This document shows positions 22,984 through 36,303 of a stretch of DNA of 64,000 bases, piece by piece (position 1 is the stretch's first letter; every line of letters begins with the position of its first letter). The DNA lies in the NCBI RefSeq assembly GCF_910596095.1, contig NC_056548.1, forward strand, positions 14,662,651-14,726,650, written 5' to 3'. Source of the DNA: Thunnus maccoyii (lineage: Eukaryota; Chordata; Actinopteri; Scombriformes; Scombridae). The notes beneath the pieces were generated by a model. It saw only the letters and a list, made by a program, of their open reading frames with translations, did no database searches and was not told where the DNA came from. The translations under genes and the position numbers were made by a program.

Positions 22984-25900
22984 TAAATGAGTCAGTGATG
23001 GCTGATCCTGATAATGATATCATGCAGGGCTGATATCTGAGACTTAACTCACTGTAAGAAGATCCTCTCTGACATTAACAATACATGTCATGGGCATCTT
23101 GATCTGGATCTTCTGTTGCCTCAGTGGTGTGACTGGGGGATTGTTAAAAAGAAATTAAATTAATTTCGCTCCACAAATCTTCGGTTAAGCTTTGCTCATG
23201 TCTGTCTACTATGCTGCCTGCAGGCCCAGAGGTCACATTTTCAAGGCTGAGAAGTGAAAGTCTTTCCATGCATGAATTACACACTTACTTAAGACAGATA
23301 ATGTTCGCACATGAAATTGCTTTTGTCTAATTAGATTTTGTAGAAGATACTGTCACAGGCTAATCCTTCTCATAAAATTTTCCATTTTTTTTATCTTATT
23401 TTTTGATGGCATTAAACACACTCTGGCCTGTTTGAGTGAGATGGTGTTTCAGCAGAGAAATGAATCTAATTATTATTGCACAGCCTGTTGTTTATTCAGA
23501 CAATATGATTCAACACTGTTTATCAGACAGAACAATGCTAGCATGCACTCTACACCACTGGTATTGATATTCAATAAGTAACTGTAAATAAATGCCCTCA
23601 CATACATACAACTGAATATCTAGATGATATATAGTATATATAATAATAATAATGGTTTTAAATGTTAAATAATGCTGTTTCAAAGTGCTATAGATTACAT
23701 GTGGCACTTTAATTAAGATACACGTTACTGTAGCTGTAATTTACACAAAGACTCACTCAACAGCCATTTGATTACTATCATACCACTCACACTTTAACAA
23801 TCAGACAGTCATCATACAGGATGTGAAGACACCACAGGATGCCGTTCGCAGTCTGATTAAAATGGGAAGCAGCAGTGTCATATGCAGAGCCTATTGCAAA
23901 AGTGTTTCCTGTTTTCGGGTAATCAGTGATTACTCCCAAAAAAATAGCTTAATAACAGCTTGATTAAAAAAAGAAAAGACAAAAGCTTTGTATCTATTTT
24001 TCACCAACAGATGTGTGGTTGTGATGTTGAGCTTGGCTCGTTTATCTTCCCGTGACAAGATCATAGAAATGTGTGCAGAACATTCTTTTGTTATGTCCTC
24101 TCTGCTATAGTCTATTTTCTTCATCTCTGTTTTGTTCTGTAAGTACTTTTCCTTTATTGAATATGAAAGTGTGCAAGGTCAGAAAAGAACTGCAGAGAGG
24201 AAGGATCCAGCATGCATCCTACCCATCTTTTATTGTTGTGATGCATATGTTTTGTGTTAATGTGTGTAGGCAGTAACTGGAAAGCTTTTGTATTCTTTAT
24301 TTTCTTAAATGGACATTAAATACAAATCTTGCATGTCACTGGTCTACTATTACTGTGGCATCGATTGGTCTATCCATCCGTTTGTCCAATACTGTGGTCC
24401 ACAGCACTGTACCTGTACAGCTGCTAGTCAGGTTCTCAGGAAAAATATTAATTTTAAGTATCATAAGTATATATAAGTCTCATATGTCATGAAACTTATT
24501 ATAAGTATTATTAATCAGAGGATGATCCCTCTCCCTTTCAGGTTAAATATCACCCCTGACCAAAGTTTTGGTCAATACCAGTTGCTGTATTTTCTTTTTT
24601 TTTCATAATTTTATTGGCTTTCCACAAGGGCCACCATGAGATTTCAAAATCATTTTTTCAAATCATAATTTTTCATTTATACACAGTAAATATAAATGTA
24701 AATCTAATGCCATAGCAGCAGAACCTAAAGATGGCAAGATCAGTTAGTCAGTTGATCATTATTTATTGATTCCAGTAGATGATTCCTAATAATGTTGACC
24801 CAGTGTCTTTTCTTCTACCAACTCTAACAAGTCAAAGTTTTCACTTGTACACAAGTATCATAATTTCAACATCGAGTGGGCAGATTGCCACAAAATATAC
24901 TGATCACGTTCGTCACATGTGGACTTCCTATTAGCTTTCTTCTAGCAGCACTTTCAGTCAAAATATCAACTTTGCATACAGTATGTCACAATATAAATGG
25001 CAGATGACCATTTATTAAGCATATTCATGCTCCCAAGAGGATGAGCCCTTCAGATTTTAACAATCCTAGTGTCTTTTCTTCTAGCACCACCAACTTTAGG
25101 ATAAACATCACATTCAAAGTATCTCTGGTAAGGCTTGTAGAAAAGCAAAATCATGTTTGTCCCACAGTGCAGAAAGAACAGCCTTGTGAGGCGTGTTATT
25201 CGGAAAATTGCCTGCATTTTATCATTTTTAGGATGCTTTAGGATGTTTTCAAACCACGTTGCTTATTTTCTCTTTTTTGCTTTAAGCTTCAAGGGAGAGA
25301 AAACAGTCATACTATCAAACTCCAGCTTTCATTCAATCCTTACATCTAACCTCCTGCTTCTACATTTCCAACTCCCCCCATATTTATCTCTTCTCAACAC
25401 CACCCCTGATCTGTTGGGGTCTTTGTGTGCGTGCAGCAGCGACAATGCCTTTTATTTTCAGACTGGAAGAAAGGTGCCATCCTTTTTCGTCATTCTGTTG
25501 GCATAGGTTTGTATTTTGCTGCCACAAAAAACATACATAAAGCAAACAAACAAACAATCAAATAGAAGCATTGTTTTATGTTAGCAGAGGTAGAATGCAA
25601 AGTCACATTTCCCACTTACACCAGAAAGTAAATTAATACATAAATAATAACATCAGGTTTTTCTTAAGTTGTCAGAGGTATATGTGCATTTGATCCTATT
25701 CAAAATTGGACGATAAGGGAACTTTCAGATTAAACTATTTTGCTTTTGATATTTCAAGAAAATTGAAGACATACTATACATTATTGTAAAGAAGAGTGTT
25801 AATGTTCACTTTCTAGAGCAAAAGCAGTTTGGTCAGTAACGACACCTGAAAGATGAGATGAAAAATAAATCACTGCTAATACGTTTAACAGCATGCATTA

Positions 25901-27884
25901 CGACTTCACATGAATTCCATTTTCTGATGATTAAAGCCTAAAACCTGTTGGCTATAATAACGTAATATTAGATGGTCCACCCCAAACTCCCAGAGCTCAT
26001 ACATCAAAGAAATAATTGACACACCTTCTCTGACGCCACAGACACTAACTCTCTTAAACATTAACACACACACACACACACACTTGGAAAATCAATCTGA
26101 GATTGTCATCATGATGCTCAGAAAGCCTCGCATTCAGTGAATCTGAATTTGAGAATAATCTGAAAACAAATATGTAATATGCTGATTTCTTTGTGGGAAC
26201 AGGTGCTGTTGCGTGACACACCATTAATCAATCAAAACTCAACAATGAACTCCTGACTCTGGTGGTCATGACCTTTGGCCTCATCCATGAACATGTATTT
26301 GAGAATGACTGATGAGGGTTGAACCTTTGTGAACCCCAAACTGGGTTAAACTGATGAGCCAAAACTGATATAACATGTGTCCTAACATTGCTGAAAAAAC
26401 CATAAGCAAACCTGTGAACCTGCAGATCGTACATGACTACACTGCATTTAAAGATTTAATCGTCACTACACCTTGTACGGTGAAATACTTTTACCATCTC
26501 CATTCAGCATTGTGCAAATAATAATAAAATACAAGAACATTTCTGAAGAGGGAACAATATAAAGAGCAAATGTAGAAAAAATAGAAAAACTAGGAGCAAA
26601 AGTGAAGTTAAACAATGTAAGTGGATAAAAAAGTGGATATGGAACAAGGTTATGAAAGATGGAGCAGTATGGTATGGTTTTGCAGAACAAAATGGGAATA
26701 TTGACACTGTAAAGGATAAAAAAATATATAGAGGTAAGATTAAATGTAAGATAATGCAGCAACATGTAGATGTTTGCATATCTGACCACCAGTTTGATGA
26801 AGAAAAAGAAAAAAAAATCATATTCATTCTGAATCAGTAGTTAATATTGGCAGTTTCATATTTCTATGAGATGCATGTGTCTGAAAGGTCCTTTTTCTAT
26901 GTAATTGGATTCCAGATATTTTATTGACATATAAATTGATGTATGAACTGACTGTAAATTCAGTCAGTCATTAACTGAATGTCAGTGAAGTGTTCACTAT
27001 TCACTATTGAACTCAAAAGTGACTTGATCATTTGTTAATGGTGAGCAACAGACAGAAATTTATGACACATGAATTAATTCATGCACCATACATCAGATAT
27101 GCATTACCTAAACATGTATTTATAGGCCTACCCTTGTTATAAAGTGTCCCCATGTAAGGTTTAGGCCTTCATGGTAGTGATGCAATAGTGCAACAGAAGT
27201 GAAATATTAAATATTGTTCTTCATTACAAAAATTGTTATCTACAAAATATGTATTTGTGTTGTAATTTTTGACAAAAAGCAATTGTAAATGTCATCTGAA
27301 ATGGAGAAAAATACAAATATTAACCATTTTTCAAAGACGTTCACACTGGAACAGGATGATTATCTATCTGAGCAAATGTTTCAAGCAGTGAGTCAGCACA
27401 CAATCAAATACAAACATAATAATTAAGTCACTCACTTTTATTCAGCCCTAAAAAATACTGTGTAAAGGATTTAAACTCTGGAGTGGCAGAGATATAAACA
27501 CATGCAAACAAATAATGCAAGAAAAATGGAGGGGAACCAGCTTATGAAAATAAACACAGACCAAAAGCTGTTCCATTATAGATGATTCACATGGTGTCAT
27601 AATGATGTGAAATGATTTCCTCTGTGAATCTGAGGCGTTTGCATGAAGCTTAAGGAAGGTAGGAGAAGGTGTGTGTACAACAGACCAACTGGCACACACA
27701 ATCAATAAGCAAAGAAAAAGCAATCTGACATGAAGGATCACAACAATCTTGACATGGGAGAACAAGCATAAAGCCCAACCAAACTCAAGACATTCATCCA
27801 CAGTTTTTCAAATGCGCTATGATCAAACTGATTACTTCTTTTGTGCTGTCTCAGAGTCTCTGCAGAGTTAAACACGCAAACATG

Positions 27885-27885
<1 letters not shown>
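22984..27885. other. gene-free interval, middle part
   Basis: Almost 5 kb with no supportable gene or RNA. A short (AC)n run lies at about 26062-26083 and AT-rich tracts are frequent. The open frames are compositionally random. Confidence 0.5.

Positions 27886-27936
<51 letters not shown>
27886..27936. repeat. (AC)n microsatellite, about 25 units
   Basis: A near-uninterrupted AC dinucleotide run. Confidence 0.97.
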
Positions 27937-27943
<7 letters not shown>

Positions 27944-28479
27944 AAAACCAAGCCAGTGTAAAACAGGTGACCTTGTGCAGTTGTGATGCAGCAGAGTCTC
28001 CATGGTGATGTGCCTGAAATGCTAACAAAGACACAGTGCAGCCTTTATATTTCTCCCTAGCTTGTAACTCAGAAATGAAATTGATAATTGTTCTTGTCTA
28101 GACACAAAACGAATAGCTTTCTGCACGGCACCCAGTGTTATTACCTGAGAGTTGGATAAGAAATAAATATATACAGCAATGCAAGCAGAGCAGTGGAAAA
28201 CAAATCTGTCAAAGGAAGGAAAATGGAAGTTTTAAAGTAGCTTGAAAAATATGAATTCCATTGAAATTGCATCTGTGAGGCGTCTCATACAAGTGACAAG
28301 ATGGAACCACAGATTAATATTAAAAAGGTTCAAATGTAAAACATGATTTCTCAGACATGTACTAAAGTTATTTCTTCACTTTTTGATTGTGTACTGATGT
28401 ACTGTAACATAGCGCTGTCTCTCTGAGTAATATTCACAGATTATTGAAGTTTAGTCCACATACTGTATGTGTCAGTCTG

Positions 28480-28690
28480 AAGTCAATTAGGCCACAAGCT
28501 GTGAAGTGATGAGAAGTGGGGGGTTGTAGGTGTAAGGAATCGTCTCCGTTCGCCAAGTTCAACATGATAGCTGGCGGCAGGCTGCCAGCAGAGTTGTTTA
28601 TGCTCTGTAAGCCATCGATCTATTTTCCAGCCCAGGCGGCTGTGATTACTTTTGGAGGGGGAGATATGAGCCCCACCTGAAAAGGATTAT
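28480..28690. other. possible conserved non-coding block upstream of cnr1
   Basis: About 200 bp of GC-balanced, non-repetitive sequence in AT-rich surroundings, including CGCCAAGTTCAACATGATAG and a CATCGAT site. It has no coding frame. Its composition suggests regulatory constraint, but that is inference. Confidence 0.3.
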
Positions 28691-30481
28691 AATCAAATCT
28701 GTCTTTGTGTGCTATTATTTGCTTTACTGATGTACACAGATATATTTTGGTTAGTATCAACTCATGTCCAAGTTTTGACCCTGCAAGTCGTCCAGGATGT
28801 GTGGAAAATGAAAAATGCCTTCAGACATCACAATGAGCAATCATAAAGCACTCTGTGTGGGTCAGCTAGACCCTCATGGGTCCCACTGCAATAAATCAAG
28901 ACATAATAAAGTATTCACATGAATATGGATTTTGAATTGGGAGAAAACCCTCCTCCTTTGTTTACTTGTGAAAATTGATTTACAAAAATTGCGTAATGCT
29001 TTATTTTTAGTGATAATTTCCTGGAAACAACTACTTGTATGCAACTTGCAATAAATTTTAGGTGAAATAGAGAATGTTCAACTGGTATACTTTCAATTAA
29101 ATGCTAAGCTAGCATAGCATAGAGTCTTTTACTCAGTACATAGCAGGTCAGCTTAACATTCAAAAATGTCAGATTTGTAATCAGCTTTCATACAAAGTTT
29201 TGTGGTTAAGTGGAAAAGTTCTTCCTCTATTAGCAAAAAAAGGACTGTAAAATAAAGTATTACCCCAAATATTGTAATGTACACATTGGAATACGATTTA
29301 TGTTTTACAGACGTTTATTCTAGTTTAAAGACCACAAGCTCACATAATTTGCACACCACAAAACAAATCACCAGTAAGAATCCCTGCAGTTGTGTTTTTT
29401 CTGTGATAGTGAACCAGATATTCGATTTAACTCCGAGGATACGACTCACTGTTTGACACCACCAGCTTGATTTTAGAACGTTACCTTTGGCCTCACAGCG
29501 GTTAAAATGTCATCCGCCACTAATGTTCATTTTTGACCCTAACCTTTTTCTAAAGTGGGTCTTGGCATATAGTATATATGATATTATCTTCATGACCTGA
29601 TACTTTATTCTACCTCCTGTGGCTTACTGTAAGTGTGTATTGCCATCCTGGAGGAACGAGCTTGCATGAAATATTCATAGATCATTGGATTTAAGGATCT
29701 TTTCACAATTGATTGCACACAAAAAAATCGAAAATGCATATATTTGTGGGGGGATTTCAAGGGAAAATAACATTTTTGTGGAGATAAAAGAAACTTTTAT
29801 TAGCATCAGATGTTTTTTTTTCTCTTCCATGAGTCAATCTTGGTTTTGTTCTCACCCCACGCTGATGACTTCACACACAACCCACATGACCAACATACAA
29901 TACTAATGCTTCATGTGCAATTGATGACAAAACACTAAGACCAACTAAGTCAGGCTGCCACAAGCTGCTCATTACTGCTCACCACAATAGACTGATGGGC
30001 TGGACAGTCTGTTCTGCACTTGAATTATTATTTTGTTCCCCAATATGCAAACAAATACACTCGCACCAGGTGTATTTTGCACCGTCTTTATGTTTATCTT
30101 TAACAAGACAATGTAGCATTTAAATTCCTCATTGCACTGAAAGCAGCCAAAGAAATTTAAATAAATAAATGATTATAAAAGTTTCACCTCTCCACTAACC
30201 AAGAAACCAAAGTAATTTTAAACTCTTTGTTCTTTAATGTCAGCTAATTTGTGGCGGAGTCTCTTCATCTTGTGATAAAGCTGAAACATCCCTGTGATGA
30301 AAGAACTCTCGCAGGATGTGAGAGCACTCTGAAATTGTTTGCTGGATGCATTTGCCAGTAATGGGTGAATAAACATGATGGAGTGAGCGGAATGAAAATT
30401 GATACTGCGGTGGGTAGGAAATGTATTCATGGATGTGTGAGGTAGGAATCAAGCTCATGCTGTGATGCACATTACAAGCAA

Positions 30482-30620
30482 CAGTGGTGGAAAGTCTCTA
30501 CATACATTTACTCAAGTACTGTAATCATTTTTTGTATTTGATCATTATTATTTAAGTTCATTGTTGAAGAGCTGCTACTTTTTCTCCAACAATCCAAATC
30601 CAAATATTGAAATTGTGTCA
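30482..30620. mobile_element. truncated hAT-like repeat (CAGTGGTGGAAAGT end)
   Basis: It starts CAGTGGTGGAAAGT and continues CATTTACTCAAGTACTGTA, the left end of a common teleost short element. No matching right terminus was found within the next few hundred bases, so the copy looks truncated. Confidence 0.5.
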
Positions 30621-31123
30621 TTATTTAATACATCATGTTTATTTAACAGCTGTTTTTAGCTATTTTGCAGTTTTTAAAATAAGATACCTTGTTCGAATAG
30701 CCTTTGCAACTCACAGAAATATGTATCTTTATTTTGTACAGTAAATCTTTATCTGTAATCAATTTGTACTGATTGTTTCATGATTGTTGGATAATTATAT
30801 CTTAGACTTTTACAAAGTGACCACTCTCTAAACTTCCTCATTCAGTATTTTGTGAGTACTTTACTGTGTTTCTTCATTTTAATGAGGCAACACACTGACT
30901 AATTAAAGGATATGGCTGTTGATTTTCTATATTTTTCTTATTGTCAATAAATCTCATGTGCAGAGCCAAACCAACAATGAACTCTACTACTACTACTACT
31001 ATTAAGTATTGCATGTGTATCCAAAGCCTGATATAACTTATTCCTCCTTCCTAAAAACTCTTTAAAACACATAAGTGAGCCACACCGCTTCACTGGGTGA
31101 CATGTTCCTTTTTAGGTCACATT

Positions 31124-31426
31124 AATTTGTTAAGAAACGGCTCCAAAGATTAATAACAGCAATCACGTTTTCAGTCTCAGGAGAGTAGTTCTTTGTATGG
31201 CAGATACCACATGTGCTACATGTCACAACCTCTTGACTTTGTACTACATTATAAATTTCTCAAAGAACTTTAGTACAATATCAAGAGGTTTTGATATGTA
31301 GCACAACAAGCTAGCGAAACACTGGAAAGAGCATGCGCAGTGGCATTTGCAATACAAAGAACTACTCTCCTGAGACTGAAAACATGATTGCTGTTTTTAG
31401 ACTTTGGAGTTGTTTCTAAACAAACT
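31124..31426. mobile_element. foldback (long inverted-repeat) element
   Basis: Two arms of roughly 120 bases face each other across a small centre. Left-arm landmarks are GGCTCCAAAGATTAATAACA, AACAGCAATCACGTTTTCAG, TCAGGAGAGTAGTTCTTTGT and CACAACCTCTTGACTTTGTA. All recur in reverse complement, in mirrored order, up to about 31418. The best block (about 31155-31200 against 31350-31396) is nearly perfect. The right arm carries about 20 extra bases. There is no open frame. It is either a foldback MITE or an inverted-duplication hairpin. Confidence 0.75.
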
Positions 31427-33695
31427 ATCGTGACCATAATCTTTGTGTTGAAGGAACTAAAGTCTCAAAAAGTTCCTTTATAAAATTGTAAATTCTGTAA
31501 TTTTCAAAGGGTTTTTAGACATATTCCACCACAAATGTTTCAGCATGACAAACACTGAGTGTTTGCATAAAGGTAAGACTTTAAAAATAAACGTGTATTT
31601 AATAGAAAATCAGAACTGGAAAAACGAGGAGGTGGATATTTAAAAATAAATTCAATTTCACATCTCCTCTTCATCATGACAGAAACGGGCCATGTGATTA
31701 CAGGTAAAGTAACTGTTGGTGTTATGGCAGTCAAGTGCATTTGGGTTTCTCGTCAGTCTCTGAAGCTCTGCGGCTGGGTGTGGGGCAAATGAATTATTCT
31801 TTGGCTGTGAATCAGCCAGTGACATAGCAAGACGAGTTTGGATTAAGCTCTTGCTTCTCTGGCTGTGCAGGGAGTGAAGTTTCATGAACATCTCCTGAGT
31901 GTATCCTCAGTCAGGAAGGTGACACATGCATACAGATCTCATCTAATGCCGCAGGGCTACTACTGTAGGTATTCTTCATCACTGATTCGCTCTTCATCCT
32001 CAAAACCATGAGGGATAACGCAGTGAAACAGTTCAACAGAGCTGTGATTTGAAGCTCTGCATTGCTGCCTGAGTAATTCATCTGTGCCTGTAGCGTTCAT
32101 TTGCATGGTGCTTGCACAAAGTGAGCATTCACTGAACCACCTGCTAAGTCTTTGTGATTACCACTGTGTTCTGACGAGACAGAAAAAAGAAATCTTTATA
32201 TGACTAAATGGTGCATGAAGGAGATTCTACCCACTGACCATTATGCTGTTAGTATGTCTGTTTTGTAGCAAGAAAATCCACCGTTTCTGCAACGGAAATT
32301 CATGCAACTGAACATATTGCTTTAAATGTTTAGCACAAATAAAAGTGCAATGAATTCCTATTTATTTCTTTTTTATCATATTTTTACTGTTTTTAGTTGA
32401 CACATCTGATCTTTTTTTTATACACAGAGAAAATTCAGTCACAGAAGGTATCAAGACACAACTTTTCATCCTTTCTGCTGTGCTGTTGCTCCCTGCGAGG
32501 AAGATCTTGTCCCTGCAGAAAATCTGATAAACGAGACAAACATGGCAGGGAACTTCCGCAGCGGATTTCACTTTTACTTGCCCCTGTTTATTTCCCTGAT
32601 GTAGTTTCCTATGTGTGGAGCTGTGTGATCAATTAAAAATCTTTGAAAAATGGAACAACAAACACCTTTGATTTGCCTAATGAAGCCAGATTGATACACA
32701 TAGTTGCTTGATGAAGTGAATAATGAGAAGGCAGATGGGTGATAGGTAATGATGCATATGACTCTTCTGTGGATGATATGGAGAATCTGTTGGTGAATAA
32801 AATAATAATGAATACATTTCATAAACATTTGGGCTTTTTGTTCTTGAACAAAATGAACTCATTCTGTGGTGCCACCTCGGCTACAATATTAAGTGTCTCC
32901 AGCTGGGGATTAACAGAATATAGAAGTGGCAAATTAGGAAACAGTTAAGAGCTGTCAGTGTTCAGTCACAGCCTCCTCCCCTTCTCTATTTATGCATCTT
33001 TTCCTCCTCACTCGCCCTCTCTCCACCCCTCCCCACACTCTCCCATCTTCCAGCCGCTCCACACAAACACATCAGAGACAGACCGCCTGCTTTAGAGTCT
33101 TGTCTGCTAACACGCTGTGTGTGTAACCACTATATTTCAAGCCCAAAAATGCCTCTGGCTTTCTGATTTTTCACCAAATAAGTAACTTGTCCCTCAGAAT
33201 GATCTTGTGGATGCGCAACAGCGTGAAAAAATATGATAGAAATATAATTGAATTCACATGGCTTTGCATGTAAGTGCTTGGATGTGTATGTGAAGCCGAT
33301 TTTGGAGGACTTGAGCCTGTGTGGACTGAAAGTAATGATTTCATAATGTAGGCAACCACTCAAATAACAATTGACTGTAAATGGGGGAGGATCAATATTA
33401 AATGAGATGCATTATGGTGCTTTTCAAGAGGAATCCTGCTAAAATCAATCACTCTAATCACTTGCCATATTCACCATTGAAGAAGATGGATGTGAAACAA
33501 TAGCAGCTTCCTCCCATAACTGCGCCGCCCACGTGGTGGAAGTAGATTTAGAAAAATGGAACTTCTACAAGTCGCTGTTGCACACAGGCCTTTTGTCATC
33601 ACAGACAGCTTTGTCTTTAAAATATCTCCCTCCCTCCCTCATGACACTGAAATAATGACGATAATTATTATGATGGATGTTGATTGCAATATTCT
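31427..33695. other. gene-free interval, distal part
   Basis: No gene recognised. A strongly pyrimidine-rich tract lies at about 32970-33060 on the + strand. The remainder is AT-rich and not obviously repetitive. Confidence 0.45.
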
Positions 33696-33750
33696 GCCCC
33701 CCCCCCCCCCAATCCCCCCACCCCACCAACCCCCATCCTCACCCACCCCC
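33696..33750. repeat. C-rich tract (G-quadruplex/i-motif candidate)
   Basis: A poly-C run is followed by several more C4-C6 runs at short spacing. The minus strand therefore carries more than four G-runs, compatible with a G-quadruplex. Confidence 0.85.
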
Positions 33751-33769
33751 TGCTTTGAAAGACGATAAA

Positions 33770-35180
33770 TGCCACTTTCAGCCCCAAAACCACGTTAAAA
33801 CTTTATCCTGATGGAAAAGAAGACACCAGTAAGCAATGAAACAGAAGTCATTTAGCATATATCAGAATTAATTGCAGATGAATTCTACAATCGCCAGTCA
33901 TTAATAAGATGTTTCACTCACACTGTCTGTGTAAACTATCCTCATGAAAAGGACATATTGGATATACTGTTCTGCCACAAGTGATCAATGGCTGCTTGAA
34001 TCTGCTTCGAGCACAGCATAACAAGTGTTCAGTAATTACTTGGATGACTCCTCAGCCTCTTCTGTTCTGCCAAAACTGGAGGCTGTGGCATCATGTGCAG
34101 TGCCTTTCATTGTTTTCCCATGATGTTGCATCGCCAAATGTCATGTATTTTCCACAACAAGATACATGTAATTTGGGAGATAGCTCTGCTGGGAGTGCAT
34201 AGTGGAAATAATTACGCAGCTGCGCAGGACAGGAAAAGGACTCTTAATAGTGTGCGTATGTGACCCCAGTTGCAGTTCATAAATAGATAACTAGTGCAGA
34301 CTATTCAGAATGGACTTGGTAGCACATAAAATTATACCATCTCCCTTTATGGTGTCTTTTTTCTTTAATTGTCAGCATGAGATTACTGTGACAAATATTC
34401 CAAGTGGGTTTCATTGTTTCTCATCTCCTGCATATTTGTATGATATTGTTAATCTGAATTTATTGTAAGATTATCAATGTAATTGTTTTCATTTCACCCT
34501 TATGTTCTATTTGGGATCATGGAGACGCTATACAGAACAGCTCATCACCTTGATATTTAATGAGTTTTCCTAATTTTATAAAAATTTCTTATGGACATGA
34601 TTTTGAATCACTGCAGAAAATGATATTTTAATATAGGCCTATTGTTTGGGGTCTCAGAGTCTCAAAACATGACTAAATACAATATATTTTCATATGCTCT
34701 CAATCTGTGATTGGTATTGACAGTAATTTTTACACAACAAATCATTTACATTTTTCTTATTGGTGTTTTATAACACAGACCTCTCTGCGGTCTAACTGAC
34801 CAAAAACATTAATAATGTCACTGTGTAGGATAACATACAGTTCATTTATTTATCTCTTAATGACTTTTTTGGCAAACAATATATATATATATATAGTATA
34901 TGTGTTCATGTATAACCCATATAACATACAAAACATGCAATATCTCCTTATTTAGTGCAAAAACAATGCTTACTGTCATTTCTGTGTTTTGTGTCAAAGG
35001 GATGTGTTACCACTTCAATACTTTACATATTGGGTTTAATGAGGTCGGGAAAAAACAAGCAAACAAAGAGGAAGTACAGCTAATCTCAAATAAACATACG
35101 GGTTAAGGCTGGTTTTCACATCTTGCCTGCAGCAGCTGTTTTGTTCCTCAATAAATAGGTGTGGATGCTGCGCGCAACAC
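33770..35180. other. cnr1 upstream region, no gene
   Basis: AT-rich, with a short (TA)n tract near 34880. No gene or clear mobile element was found. Confidence 0.45.
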
Positions 35181-35187
35181 CTCAGAC

Positions 35188-35221
35188 CACGTGACCGAGC
35201 GCACAAAGCAGAGCCATATAA
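35188..35221 (+). promoter_or_regulatory. candidate cnr1 core promoter
   Basis: A CACGTG E-box (35188-35193) is followed by a TATA-like CATATAA (35215-35221), in a local rise of CpG content. This lies about 270 bases before a consensus splice donor that would end a 5'UTR exon. The assignment is inferred. Confidence 0.4.
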
Positions 35222-35244
35222 CCGCCCGCTCCCACAAACACACA

Positions 35245-35493
35245 CACTCCACCCGCTGCCTGTCTTTACTGTATTTGACATTGACAGTATCTGGGAAGCC
35301 AACACGGGATAATTCCCCCGACAAAACACCAAAACAACTATTGTGATTTCACTCTAGCCTCCAGTTTTTTTCCCCCCTTTTTTTGAGAGTTGCTGTAACT
35401 GTTGATTGATGAGGAGAGTGACGACAGACTGGTTTACTCCCAGTTTAGTATTTTGCGTCATGGAGCGGGGTTGTTTGTGCTGAGAAAATCAAG
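35245..35493 (+). other. cnr1: predicted cnr1 5'UTR exon 1
   Basis: A strong donor, AAG|GTACGT, ends at 35493. The matching acceptor TTTTAG is at 36222-36227, giving a 0.73-kb intron in the 5'UTR, as is usual for CNR1 genes. The start is approximate and is set 24 bases after the TATA-like box. Confidence 0.45.
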
Positions 35494-36303
35494 GTACGTT
35501 TTTGCTTTTATTTTATTTTTCCAATATATTTTATTTTATCTTCGTAATATTTCTATTTCTATTTTAATTTTTGTGTTTTATGAATTTATTTATTCGTAGC
35601 TGATTTGCGTATAATGGTCCAAACAGCGCCTAAAGCTTTGATTCAAACAGGCTTGCCTACAGAGACATCATGAAAGATTATAGTCTCTCAAACTTAAACG
35701 TCAAGTCATGTTTTCTCTACAAAAAAATATCTTATTCCAAAACCTTCATGTAAACTTAACTGTTAACAATTAATGTCATCATTACTGGCATTAAAATGGA
35801 AATGGTTCATTGGACAGATATGTGCACTCTTTGTCTTTTTTTCCTCCCTTGATACCTCATTAATCCAATGATTATTGAAAAAAAACAGCTTAATGCCTAA
35901 TGACCTCCTTTAATTAATAAGAAAGCCTGGCTGTCCTACATACTTAATGCAATGATTTCCCCTGAGGCAGGACAGGTTTGTCATCAACTGTTCAGTTTCC
36001 CACTATTGTCTGGGATGCATCTGCTATGGAGTCAGCTGGCTGATGCACAAATTCCCCAAATATCTCCCGGCAAAACATTCACATTGATAAATATAGATGT
36101 TGAGATATTAATCTTTTCTCTAGTTACTTCATGCATTCAGATATTCATTTAACTATTTATATTTGTTCATTTTTGAGTAACGTATCGCATTTTTTGTGGA
36201 AAAAAAAATGTTTTTTTTTTCTTTTAGATGTCCTTGTGCATGGATCTTATGCTGTTACACCACACACCTCTCCTCTGAGTGTCTCTGCAGCCACTACCCA
36301 GCC

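Noticed and set aside
25153-25506. 117-residue plus-strand frame in the desert
   Set aside because: Composition is random-looking, with no recognisable domain, start context or splice structure.
26466-26827. Two overlapping 107-residue hydrophobic minus-strand frames
   Set aside because: Both are open because the opposite strand is A-rich. Phe/Leu/Ile/Ser-rich translation of T-rich DNA is not evidence of a membrane protein.
36196-36303. N-terminal extension of the cnr1 frame (36 extra residues)
   Set aside because: It starts at a non-ATG codon, crosses a splice acceptor ending at 36227, and does not resemble any CNR1 N-terminus. The family-like start is the ATG at 36304.
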